45,614 nucleotides of DNA, taken from assembly GCA_900547725.1 (NCBI GenBank), contig URHR01000008.1:1-45614 (forward strand), given 5' to 3'. The notes below the pieces were generated by a model. The model searched no databases, was not told where the DNA came from, and saw only the letters and a list, made by a program, of their open reading frames with translations. Positions 39,140 to 45,614 of the stretch are shown here, piece by piece. Position numbers and translations under genes: made by a program. Source of the stretch: an uncultured Eubacteriales bacterium. GTDB lineage: Bacteria; Bacillota; Clostridia; Oscillospirales; CAG-272. Each line of letters opens with the position of its first letter. The first letter of the stretch is position 1.

Positions 39140-40728
39140 ATCTTTTGTTCAAGTGTCGCCCATTCGGCGCAGAATTGCTTGTAGGTGAAGTTTACATAAC
39201 AGCGCACCTTATAGTCCTTACTCAACTCGATCCGGCTGAACAGCTCATTGATAATCATCTTCTTGCCTTCAAGTGAGGTTTCATCAAATTCCAAAGCCCA
39301 TGTGCGGAATCTCCGGTATGCCGGGATGATCCCGTCTGACATGACCTTTTTCTGTTCTTCCTCATCCTGCAAAGTCTTCAACCGTTCCCTGCTCTCGTCA
39401 ATTCTTGTGCGCACCGCCGTAATAGCAGTGGACAAGTCCTCCGAGGTATAGACGCTGTTCCCGGTCAAAGCATTGGCAATTTCGGCACGAAGCGTATCAA
39501 GCTGCTTTTCGTCCTTGGCAATCTGCTCTGTTAGTTTCAACTGTTCCAATCGGCTGGCTTCGACTGAACGCTTGAAAGCAAGCTGAATTTTCTCCTCTTC
39601 AGGGCATCCTGCAATGTTGGCAAAAATCTCATGTACGGTCTGCAATACGCACTTATCTACCCTATCGGCAATATAAGTGGTGGCACCGTCGCAATCGTTA
39701 AGTCCCCTGCTCCGATGGTAACATACATAAATCCCGTAGTTTCGTTCTTTGACACTACCGTCCTTATGTACTGTTTTTTCCGTCCTGCGGCTTGCCACCA
39801 AACGGCATCCGCAATGTCCGCAGAAAAGATTTCCTCCAAGCAAAGATTGGCTTTTGTTGCTACGACATACGGTGCGCTTGTGTTCTTCTTTACAGGTTCT
39901 TTCTTCAAGAATCTGTTGTACGCGGAAGAACAGCTGATCCGGCACGATCTGAAGTTCTTCAATTCTTTCCGAACGCGCGGTGCCTCTTACCATAAACCCA
40001 CGGTAAATCTCATTTCTCAGGATTCTGAGGACATTGCTGGAATGGAACCTTGAACCGGTCGATGTCTTGAATCCCTGACGGTTTAACCACTCGGCAAGCT
40101 GATGGGATCCATATCCTTCGTCCGCAACCATCGTAAACAGTTTCAAGACAACCGGGGCTGTCACCGGATCTATCGCAAGATCAAGCGCACACTTTCCTTT
40201 TTTGTTCTTTCTCCCATTGTCTACAAGCCGATACCCGAACGGAACCGGTCCGCCCGTGTAAACACCCTCGGCTGTCATCTGTTGCAGTCTTGTCCGGACA
40301 CGGATTGCCGTCTTTTCTGATTCTCCCGATGCCTGCCAAAAGCGTATGTAATTTATAAGCTTGTCCGAATGGGTTTCGATCTTTTGCTGCCCTTCGTTAA
40401 CGCTCCATACTTCAATCCCATGCTCCGTAAACCATTCAAGAATAAACGGCGTTTCGTTTTCGATACGACCGAGACGGTCGAACATAAAAACGAGAAGCAC
40501 ATCAAATTCACCTTTGAGGGCGGAATCCTTGAGTTCCTGTATCGCGTCACGCTTGGATGCGGAAACCTTGAAGCCGGAGATACCTTTTTCCTCTTTTTCA
40601 ATGACAACCGTCCACCCTTGCCTTTCGGCAAACTCGCGGCAGGCAATCCGCTGCATCGGAATATCGTCTTTCACAAGATCGACCTGCTTTTTTGTTGACA
40701 CTCGATATAAATTTGCTACCCTTTTCAT
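39124..40728 (-). CDS. Large serine recombinase (TnpX/TndX-like)
   Basis: 534 residues. The resolvase domain starts NLYRVSTKKQVDL with catalytic Ser11 and continues to LVFMFDRLGRIENETPFILEWF and ASGESEKTAIRVRTRL. A recombinase domain (VPFGYRL...LNRQGFKTSTGSRFHSSNVLRILRNEIYRGFMV), a zinc ribbon (LFCGHCGCRLVASRR...CYHRSRGLNDCDG) and a coiled-coil segment (about 385-460) complete the family layout. Such enzymes move elements of the Tn4451/Tn5397 type. It is the third recombinase in this accessory region. Confidence 0.94.
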   Translation of the reverse strand: MKRVANLYRVSTKKQVDLVKDDIPMQRIACREFAERQGWTVVIEKEEKGISGFKVSASKRDAIQELKDSALKGEFDVLLVFMFDRLGRIENETPFILEWFTEHGIEVWSVNEGQQKIETHSDKLINYIRFWQASGESEKTAIRVRTRLQQMTAEGVYTGGPVPFGYRLVDNGRKNKKGKCALDLAIDPVTAPVVLKLFTMVADEGYGSHQLAEWLNRQGFKTSTGSRFHSSNVLRILRNEIYRGFMVRGTARSERIEELQIVPDQLFFRVQQILEERTCKEEHKRTVCRSNKSQSLLGGNLFCGHCGCRLVASRRTEKTVHKDGSVKERNYGIYVCYHRSRGLNDCDGATTYIADRVDKCVLQTVHEIFANIAGCPEEEKIQLAFKRSVEASRLEQLKLTEQIAKDEKQLDTLRAEIANALTGNSVYTSEDLSTAITAVRTRIDESRERLKTLQDEEEQKKVMSDGIIPAYRRFRTWALEFDETSLEGKKMIINELFSRIELSKDYKVRCYVNFTYKQFCAEWATLEQKINATA

Positions 40729-40816
40729 TATGTATGCCTTCCTTATTTATATAATGTAGAAAGGCACTAACCACTATTCCTTTTTCAAAGACCACGCAGT
40801 TTTTTCTGCGACTTTA

Positions 40817-40845
40817 TTATACCGCATTTTTCTCTGCGCGTCAAA
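40817..40845 (-). promoter_or_regulatory. Promoter of the serine recombinase gene
   Basis: On the minus strand TTGACG (40845-40840), 17 bases, TATAAT (40822-40817). CGCAG...CTGCG (40795-40811) forms a dyad with a T-rich centre near the transcription start. Confidence 0.75.
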
Positions 40846-40970
40846 GGTGCAGATGGTCAGCACCGTGTATATTCTCCTATTACTCTGTTCTAATTCTCTT
40901 AGCGTGTCGCTTTATGTTCTTTTTTGTGATATAAGACCGCACTTTTCGGAACTTTTTTATTGTTTTAGTA

Positions 40971-40999
40971 TTGACTTTTCAGTTAAAATCGTCTATAAT
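40971..40999 (+). promoter_or_regulatory. Promoter of the DUF4143 ATPase gene
   Basis: TTGACT (40971-40976), 17 bases, TATAAT (40994-40999), about 30 bases before the ATG at 41030. Confidence 0.85.
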
Positions 41000-41029
41000 A
41001 TAATCAGTAAGATTATGGAGGTCTCATTT

Positions 41030-42328
41030 ATGAAGCGACTCATTACAGATAAACTGGTTGAGTGGAAGAATTCTTCGTTTCGCAAGCCGCTCTTATTGAA
41101 AGGCGCACGGCAGGTAGGTAAAACATATGCCTTGCTGGAATTCGGTAAGGAGTACTACGACAATGTTGTATACCTTCATTTTGAGGGCAATACCGAAACA
41201 CTGAATAAAATTTTTGCTCCCGACCTCAACCCCAAGCGTATCATTGAAGAAATCTCCGCATATGCAAAGCAAACAATTTTCCCGCATAAAACGCTTATCA
41301 TTTTCGATGAAATTCAAGCCTGCGAGCAGGCACTGACTTCGCTCAAATATTTTGCCGAAGAAGCTAATGAATATCACATCGTTGCCGCCGGCAGTCTTTT
41401 GGGTCTTGCCATCAACAGAGGAAATTTTTCGTTTCCGGTAGGCAAAGTTGATATGTTGACAATGTATCCGCTTTCATTTGAAGAATTTTTGCTCTCCACA
41501 AATAATGAAACACTCATCGAAAAGATACGGGGATCGTTTGAAACATTCACGCCTCTTGCCGATGTTTACCACAATCTCGCTCTGGATTTGTATAAGAAAT
41601 ATCTTGTTATAGGTGGCTACCCTGCTGTCGTAAAAACATACCTGGAAACCGAAAATTATGACTCCGTTCGCGCTGTACAGGCTGACATATCAGACTCCTA
41701 TATCGCGGATATGACAAAGTATGCAACGCCTAACGAAACAATCCGAAGCATCGCCATTTTCAACACGCTTCCCTCACAGCTCGCCAAGGAAAACACGAAA
41801 TTTCAATACGCAGTCATAAAAAGCAACGCGCGCGCAAAGGACTATGAGCTTTCCCTCCAATGGCTGAAAGCTGCCGGTGTTGTTTTGGAGAATATCAAAG
41901 TAACCGAGGGCAAACTGCCCCTTACTGTATACGAACAACTTGATTCCTTCAAGATATACTACTCCGATGTCGGATTGCTTTGCTTCAAATCCGGCACATT
42001 TCCGCAAGATGTTCTTGTAAACAGTTCCATCTCCGACCGCGCAAGAGGGTTGCTTGCCGAAAACTATGTTGCCGAGCAACTGACTGCCGGCGGATACAGA
42101 CTGAACTACTGGGAGTCTGACGGAAAAGCCGAGTTGGATTTTATTATTCGGCAAAATGACTCCGTCGTTCCGGTAGAAGTCAAATCCGCAGATAATGTGC
42201 GCGCGCGAAGCCTGAAAATATTCGTTGATAAATACGCCCCGGCATACTCTATCCGGCTTTCAACGAAAAATTTTGGCTTTGAAAACGGCATTAAGTCTGT
42301 TCCGCTGTATGCCATATTCTGCTTATGA
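41030..42328 (+). CDS. AAA_14/DUF4143 ATPase
   Basis: 432 residues from the ATG at 41030 (GGAGG ahead). Walker A LLLKGARQVGKTYA (Lys31), Walker B KTLIIFDEIQA, sensor-1 region YHIVAAGSLLG, then a winged-helix part and the DUF4143 domain, whose end (YVAEQLTAGGYRLNYWESDGKAELDFII...VVPVEVKSADNVRARSLK) has the ELDF...EVK pattern of a PD-(D/E)XK nuclease-like fold. These proteins are common as isolated accessory genes in gut Firmicutes and Bacteroidetes. Their role is not established. The sequence is visibly more AT-rich than the core genes, consistent with transfer. Confidence 0.9.
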   Translation: MKRLITDKLVEWKNSSFRKPLLLKGARQVGKTYALLEFGKEYYDNVVYLHFEGNTETLNKIFAPDLNPKRIIEEISAYAKQTIFPHKTLIIFDEIQACEQALTSLKYFAEEANEYHIVAAGSLLGLAINRGNFSFPVGKVDMLTMYPLSFEEFLLSTNNETLIEKIRGSFETFTPLADVYHNLALDLYKKYLVIGGYPAVVKTYLETENYDSVRAVQADISDSYIADMTKYATPNETIRSIAIFNTLPSQLAKENTKFQYAVIKSNARAKDYELSLQWLKAAGVVLENIKVTEGKLPLTVYEQLDSFKIYYSDVGLLCFKSGTFPQDVLVNSSISDRARGLLAENYVAEQLTAGGYRLNYWESDGKAELDFIIRQNDSVVPVEVKSADNVRARSLKIFVDKYAPAYSIRLSTKNFGFENGIKSVPLYAIFCL

Positions 42329-42428
42329 TTCGCTCTCTAAAAGGAATTTTTGTTCCATGCCGCAAAAAATTCAGCTAACACGCGTACAAAACATCTCCTA
42401 TACTACAAATCAAACCTTATTTTCCCAT

Positions 42429-42462
42429 TCCGAGCCGCTGCTGCGGCTCGGAGCTTTTATTT
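42429..42462 (+). terminator. Terminator after the ATPase gene
   Basis: CCGAGCCGC (42429-42437), TGCT, GCGGCTCGG (42442-42450), followed by AGCTTTTATTTT. Confidence 0.88.
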
Positions 42463-42654
42463 TCCGGTCACTGCCCTGCTCTCATACTGCCTGCCAATGA
42501 TGCTCAGGCAAGCCTCTTTTGCATTTCGCGCAGGTTCTTCATCGGCAAAGAAAATCGTAATATCCACGCCCCCGATAGAGGAAGCAAGAATGGTCTTGTC
42601 ATTTTCCTTTGCCAGATGCAACGGTCTGTCGTTGCCTGTCAGTTGCTTCTCCAT
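42457..42654 (-). CDS. Small hypothetical protein at the end of the toxin operon
   Basis: 65 residues with GGAGGG ahead of the ATG at 42654. The core ILASSIGGVDITIFFADEEPARNAKEACLSIIG looks like the short TnpW-type proteins of mobilizable elements in length and hydrophobic pattern, but I cannot confirm the family. It starts 1 base from the MazF-like stop, so it is in the same operon. Confidence 0.55.
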   Translation of the reverse strand: MEKQLTGNDRPLHLAKENDKTILASSIGGVDITIFFADEEPARNAKEACLSIIGRQYESRAVTGK

Positions 42655-42655
42655 A

Positions 42656-43075
42656 TCATTCCCTCCGTCTTTTTTTCTTACTGTGGAGCAGACCGAAGCT
42701 GACCTTCAGCGCCCGTTCCACACTCTTTCTGTCCTGCTCTCCAATCTCTCCGTACTCTTTGATAAGTAACTTCTGGTCAATCGTCATCACCTGTTCCAAC
42801 AGCACCATTGACTGTTTCGGCAGGTTTGACTGTCCGAGAACCACATGAGTCGGCAAATGCGGTTTCTCCAACTTGCTCGTAATCGGTGCAACAATAACCG
42901 TTGGAGCATTTCGGTTGCCAGTATTATTTTGCAGGGCAAGCACCGGTCTTGTACCGCCCTGCACCGATGACATTTCCATTTTCCCAAGCTCTGCAAGATA
43001 AATTTTCATCCGCTCAACATGCGAAACCTGTATGCACGCATCCGGCTTTAAAGATTCACTCAGCACTCCTCCCAT
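42656..43075 (-). CDS. MazF/PemK-family endoribonuclease toxin
   Basis: 139 residues from the ATG at 43075, which overlaps the preceding gene by 16 bases and has a GAGGGGG site; an internal ATG at 43009 is the start expected for a canonical MazF and cannot be excluded. The family pattern is clear: IYLAELGKMEMSSVQGGTRPVLALQNNTGNRNAPTVIVAPITSKL, LPTHVVLGQSNLPKQSMVLLEQVMTIDQKLL, with the catalytic Arg of GGTRPVL and Thr of APITS. The enzyme cleaves mRNA. No ribbon-helix-helix or AbrB-type antitoxin gene is directly next to it; the unidentified upstream gene is the only candidate. Confidence 0.85.
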   Translation of the reverse strand: MGGVLSESLKPDACIQVSHVERMKIYLAELGKMEMSSVQGGTRPVLALQNNTGNRNAPTVIVAPITSKLEKPHLPTHVVLGQSNLPKQSMVLLEQVMTIDQKLLIKEYGEIGEQDRKSVERALKVSFGLLHSKKKRRRE

Positions 43076-43440
43076 TCCCCCTCATAACGGCTGCGGTTAA
43101 TCAAGTATGCCATGTAATTCATAAAATCCTCGTCCGGCTCCTGATTCTCCTTCTGCATCTTATAGAAACGCATGAAATAATAGAACGCCTCTACATCATT
43201 ACCAATCCGGATTTTGGCTGGCGCTTTCGTAACAGTCCCGACAAACAGGCAGGGGTCCCCCTGAAGCCAATGCTCTATATTATGGTCTGTATCATGAAAG
43301 CACCTTTTCAGGACACCGAGCGCCCATTTACCGTGTCTGAGAAATTCTTCCCGGTTTCCGCAATCGATATTCTTATCCGCAGCGGCATACCCATTGGACA
43401 CCGCCGTCATCAGTCTCTCAAACTCCGCTTTTGTCATCAT
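43060..43440 (-). CDS. Hypothetical protein of the toxin operon
   Basis: 126 residues; the start may also be the next ATG at 43437. AAAGGGAGAG lies ahead. Sequence: an N-terminal helical part (TKAEFERLMTAVSNGYAAADK), LRHGKWALGVLKRCFHDT, and a C-terminal tract rich in aromatic and acidic residues (VEAFYYFMRFYKMQK, DEDFMNYMAYLINRSRYEGEWEE). No family recognised. It overlaps its neighbours on both sides, so the four genes from 43735 to 42457 are one transcription unit. It could be the missing antitoxin (inference only). Confidence 0.7.
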   Translation of the reverse strand: MMTKAEFERLMTAVSNGYAAADKNIDCGNREEFLRHGKWALGVLKRCFHDTDHNIEHWLQGDPCLFVGTVTKAPAKIRIGNDVEAFYYFMRFYKMQKENQEPDEDFMNYMAYLINRSRYEGEWEEC

Positions 43441-43735
43441 AATTCTCTCCCTTTCCGATTTTGACCTTTTTCAATCCGTCAATCGCGGATTGAATCTTTT
43501 TCACTCTGCTTTTCAGCTGTTCAACGGTTTCGGCAAGCTCTTCATAGGTTCTCGCAAGGTAGTACCCGTTTTTGTTGTCACTGCAGATTGGAATGCCCGA
43601 GCAACGCAGTTCGTTGACTGTCTCCCGGAGCAAAGTTCCCCGACATCCGAGCCGTTCCTCCAGTTTGCGGCTGACAATTGCACGGTCCTTTCCCCGATGT
43701 TCTTTCTCCAAAATTTTTAGCAGTTCGTTTTTCAT
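43418..43735 (-). CDS. Winged-helix DNA-binding-like protein
   Basis: 105 residues from the ATG at 43735 (GGAGGG ahead). GKDRAIVSRKLEERLGCRGTLLRETVNELRCSGIPICSDNKNGYYLA is a winged helix-turn-helix of the type found in phage and element regulators; the rest (YEELAETVEQLKSRVKKIQSAIDGLKKV) is a coiled coil. It is the first gene of the toxin operon and may control it. Confidence 0.75.
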   Translation of the reverse strand: MKNELLKILEKEHRGKDRAIVSRKLEERLGCRGTLLRETVNELRCSGIPICSDNKNGYYLARTYEELAETVEQLKSRVKKIQSAIDGLKKVKIGKGENYDDKSGV

Positions 43736-43796
43736 ATGCCCTCCGGTATCTGACTGAATCCCATCAGCTCCCCCGAAGACAAGTGAGGTATGTACA

Positions 43797-43852
43797 GAGC
43801 ATACGACCCTGATCTGTTTTCTCACAGATCCATCTTGTTACGCCGTATGCTC
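43797..43852. other. Two-level hairpin in the leader of the toxin operon
   Basis: GAGCATACG (43797-43805) pairs with CGTATGCTC (43844-43852); inside it GATCTGT (43811-43817) pairs with ACAGATC (43824-43830). GTATG/CATAC just outside extends the stem. Confidence 0.6.
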
Positions 43853-44240
43853 ATACACACCGCATTTGTCCGCGACACCCCCGGTGTTTTTATGGGAAGT
43901 TATCAGGTGTTCGGCTACGAACCGAATCCATAGGAATCTCACCTCTGCCGGGTACTCCGCCAGCCGCGCATTTCTGCTACGGAAGTATCATTGTCCCTTG
44001 CGTCTGTCATCGCCCTCTGCGGGTAGTAGTCCCGCTTCACTCAAGGTATCGTGTTGACCGCTCCCTCCCCCGGGAGATCACCGCGCACCTCTTGAACTTG
44101 GCTGGTTCGCTCATCGCAAACCGACGCAGGTAATGTGCCTGATAAATGGGTATTCAGTTGCCATTTTTGAGTAGGAAGAATCCCCTCAAGTGGTAGGCAA
44201 CAAAAAGCCCCCAAAAGGGCCACATCGGTCAAAATATTTT
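43853..44240 (-). ncRNA. Structured noncoding stretch, possible intron fragment or structural RNA
   Basis: No gene is supported here. On the minus strand the sequence is rich in small stems: GCGGG/CCCGC (44019-44035), GTTCG/CGAAC around TAGC (near 43915), ACACC/GGTGT (43875-43887). It contains GTGCG at 44088 (minus strand), which is how many group II introns begin. I see no reverse transcriptase gene and no recognisable domain V, so this is at most a fragment. Assignment to an RNA family needs a covariance-model search. Confidence 0.3.
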
Positions 44241-44365
44241 TTCAGATTGAGAAATTCTCTTTTGAGTATTCGATACCCTCGGTGCGTTTTGCAGGTCGTT
44301 TTCTTATCCTGAATGTGTCATCTGTTGTCCTGAGCCTCATTTTGTCGTTCTCACCATCAGAATCA

Positions 44366-44402
44366 AAAAAGGCGACCTACCTTTAGTAAGTCGTCTTTTT
44401 TG
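44366..44402. terminator. Bidirectional terminator after the RloB gene
   Basis: AAAAAAGGCGACCTA and TAAGTCGTCTTTTTT (44366-44402) pair with G-U pairs around a short CCTTTAG-type loop; A-run on one side, T-run on the other. Confidence 0.8.
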
Positions 44403-44416
44403 AAACATATTTTTTA

Positions 44417-45091
44417 TCAGAGATATGGTTTCAACGTCTCGATGATTCGATAAACTTCAGTACCGGGAGCCGAATCAGCCGGTGTTTTTCCTTTATTGAT
44501 AGTGGCTAATTTCTTTGCATTATTTATGGCAGTTTCCATGTACGGTTCCAAGATATTATACATATCATCTCGATCTTTACTGTATTTACCATATTTAAGC
44601 GCGCTCAAATACTCCGTCAGCTTAGGCCAGTATTCACTTCTATGAATATCCGATTGGTAAAAATTGAAATGTAGCAAAAACCAAAGCTCAATACACTGAT
44701 TGGACCATATTGCGTGATACGTTATTTCATTGGTTGTATTCTTCCTGCACAACTGTGCGGTCGAATTGATACGCTCGGGCGGGAACTCATCTGTATCGTA
44801 TACAATCCATACATGCTTAAAACCATTGGGATCATTTTCGGCTTTTTCCTTGGCTTTGTTGAAAAGACTAACTGTATTATCTCCCGTACCTTCAATTACC
44901 AGACTGATTTTATCCTTAAATTTAGAATTGATTTTGTTTTTAATCGCTTCAAAGTATTTCGGTTCCGTATCCGTACCTTCGGTAAAAATCAGATGGTACT
45001 CAGGATTGATTTCAACCTTTTTGGCGCTGGAATTTCTTCTTTTCATCCAACCCTTGTTCAAATCACTTTTCTTAGTCGGTTTCAGGCTCAT
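44417..45091 (-). CDS. rloB: RloB-family TOPRIM-like protein (AbiL-type defence)
   Basis: 224 residues; GGAGG lies ahead of the ATG at 45091. After a basic N-terminus the RloB/TOPRIM-like fold shows YHLIFTEGTDTEPKYFEAI (Glu38), VWIVYDTDEFPPE (Asp99/Asp101) and YHAIWSNQCIELWFLLHF, the usual metal-binding and structural motifs. RloB partners with an AAA-type ATPase in phage-defence modules (RloAB, AbiLi/AbiLii). The start overlaps the ATPase gene by 20 bases. The AT-rich sequence is unlike the core genes. Confidence 0.88.
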   Translation of the reverse strand: MSLKPTKKSDLNKGWMKRRNSSAKKVEINPEYHLIFTEGTDTEPKYFEAIKNKINSKFKDKISLVIEGTGDNTVSLFNKAKEKAENDPNGFKHVWIVYDTDEFPPERINSTAQLCRKNTTNEITYHAIWSNQCIELWFLLHFNFYQSDIHRSEYWPKLTEYLSALKYGKYSKDRDDMYNILEPYMETAINNAKKLATINKGKTPADSAPGTEVYRIIETLKPYL

Positions 45092-45614
45092 TCCATTCGC
45101 CTCCTAAGATATTTTGCAAATAAGGATCTGCCCCGTATCTGCCCTCCAGGTATTGTTTATCATACGCGGAGGTATTGTTGATATGCCGCCCCTTTTCATC
45201 CCGTATATCATAAAGAGAATAAATACCGCTCTCATGCTTATCATTAGCACAGGCAAACCATATTTCATCCCGGCGAAACACATCATTCTTCATCGTTGTC
45301 AGATCATGAGACGTGAACAACAGTTGCGCTCCTCTCGGGTTTGTCCCTGTATTGCGAAACAGTTTGATGATATAGCGAAGGAGCTTTGGGTGAAGTTTGG
45401 CGTCAAGTTCATCAAATATAACAAGTCGTCCTTCGTAAAGTGCAAGCAAGATAACCGGAAGTGCAGCAATAAGTTTACGGGTTCCGTCAGATTCGTATTC
45501 AAAAGGAAGGGAAAAATCTTTGCCATTTACGGTATGGATGGTATAAAGACGCTTTTCTTCCTCGTTAAATTGATAATCTGAAATATCATGTACATAAAAT
45601 ACGGGGGTTGATTT
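45072..45614 (-). CDS. rloA: RloA/AbiLi-like AAA ATPase, C-terminal part
   Basis: The frame stays open from the right window edge; 180 residues are visible. ABC/SMC-type motifs: ESDGTRKLIAALPVIL (signature-like), the Walker B LVIFDELDAKLHPKLL and the H-loop LLFTSHDLTTMK. These match the C-terminal half of AAA_15/AAA_21 ATPases that pair with RloB. The missing N-terminal half should carry Walker A. With RloB it forms a two-gene defence cassette within the mobile region. Confidence 0.85.
   Translation of the reverse strand, partial: KSTPVFYVHDISDYQFNEEEKRLYTIHTVNGKDFSLPFEYESDGTRKLIAALPVILLALYEGRLVIFDELDAKLHPKLLRYIIKLFRNTGTNPRGAQLLFTSHDLTTMKNDVFRRDEIWFACANDKHESGIYSLYDIRDEKGRHINNTSAYDKQYLEGRYGADPYLQNILGGEWNEPETD

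Noticed and set aside
43866..44232. Two short open frames (63 residues each) in the structured region
   Set aside because: Composition is random, no ribosome sites, and the stems that explain the sequence run through both frames.

Overview
The window comes from the chromosome of an endospore-forming member of the Firmicutes, most likely class Clostridia. The evidence is a near-complete set of sporulation markers (spo0A, spoIVB, ytfJ/gerW-type gene, cotJABC), the clostridial order scpA-scpB-DUF2953-ytfJ-dacF-rluB, reverse-type rubrerythrin (an anaerobe's peroxide defence) and consensus sigma-A promoters with strong Shine-Dalgarno sites. The core part (1 to about 31.6 kb) is clearly GC-rich by eye; the right-hand part becomes visibly more AT-rich, especially after 40.8 kb.

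Layout of the core: 1-4547 is a chromosome-segregation, sporulation and cell-wall operon (scpA 3' part, scpB, DUF2953 membrane protein, ytfJ, D-Ala-D-Ala carboxypeptidase, rRNA pseudouridine synthase). 4.9-6.8 kb carries a GNAT-like small protein, spo0A and a small HTH regulator. 6.8-8.9 kb (minus) has an amidase-like protein with a Pro/Glu tail and a second, membrane-anchored DacF-like protein with an altered SxN motif. 9.0-12.7 kb has DUF134 plus rubrerythrin, a DUF1508 repeat protein and cotJABC. 13.1-18.3 kb is a carbohydrate island: AraC-type regulator, GH51 arabinofuranosidase, a clan GH-D (GH27/GH36-like) glycosidase and a WbsX/GH99-like protein. 18.4-21.2 kb (minus) is a thioredoxin-reductase-like flavoprotein followed by an OmpR/histidine-kinase pair. 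21.5-24.5 kb is the GlpO-like / pyridine nucleotide oxidoreductase / DUF1667 operon. Enolase, a DUF3343 + cysteine-desulfurase-like pair, a SLOG-family protein, two XRE regulators, spoIVB and a small membrane protein follow. Intergenic regions in the core are rich in dispersed hairpin repeats, including a symmetric nested set at 28.26-28.82 kb.

At 31597 a tRNA-Pro(GGG) gene marks the junction with an accessory region that runs to the end of the window. A tyrosine recombinase lies directly downstream of the tRNA, then TnpV, a second tyrosine recombinase with an excisionase-like partner, an HTH protein, a MOB-type relaxase with its MobC-like accessory protein and a candidate oriT palindrome, a zinc-ribbon protein, a LexA-like self-cleaving repressor with two operators over its own promoter, a large serine recombinase, a DUF4143 ATPase, a MazF/PemK-like toxin operon, a 0.68 kb structured noncoding stretch, and a RloA/RloB (AbiL-like) ATPase-TOPRIM defence pair cut by the window edge. 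Three unrelated site-specific recombinases within 9 kb indicate a mosaic of nested integrative mobilizable elements. No CRISPR array, rRNA or IS transposase was seen.
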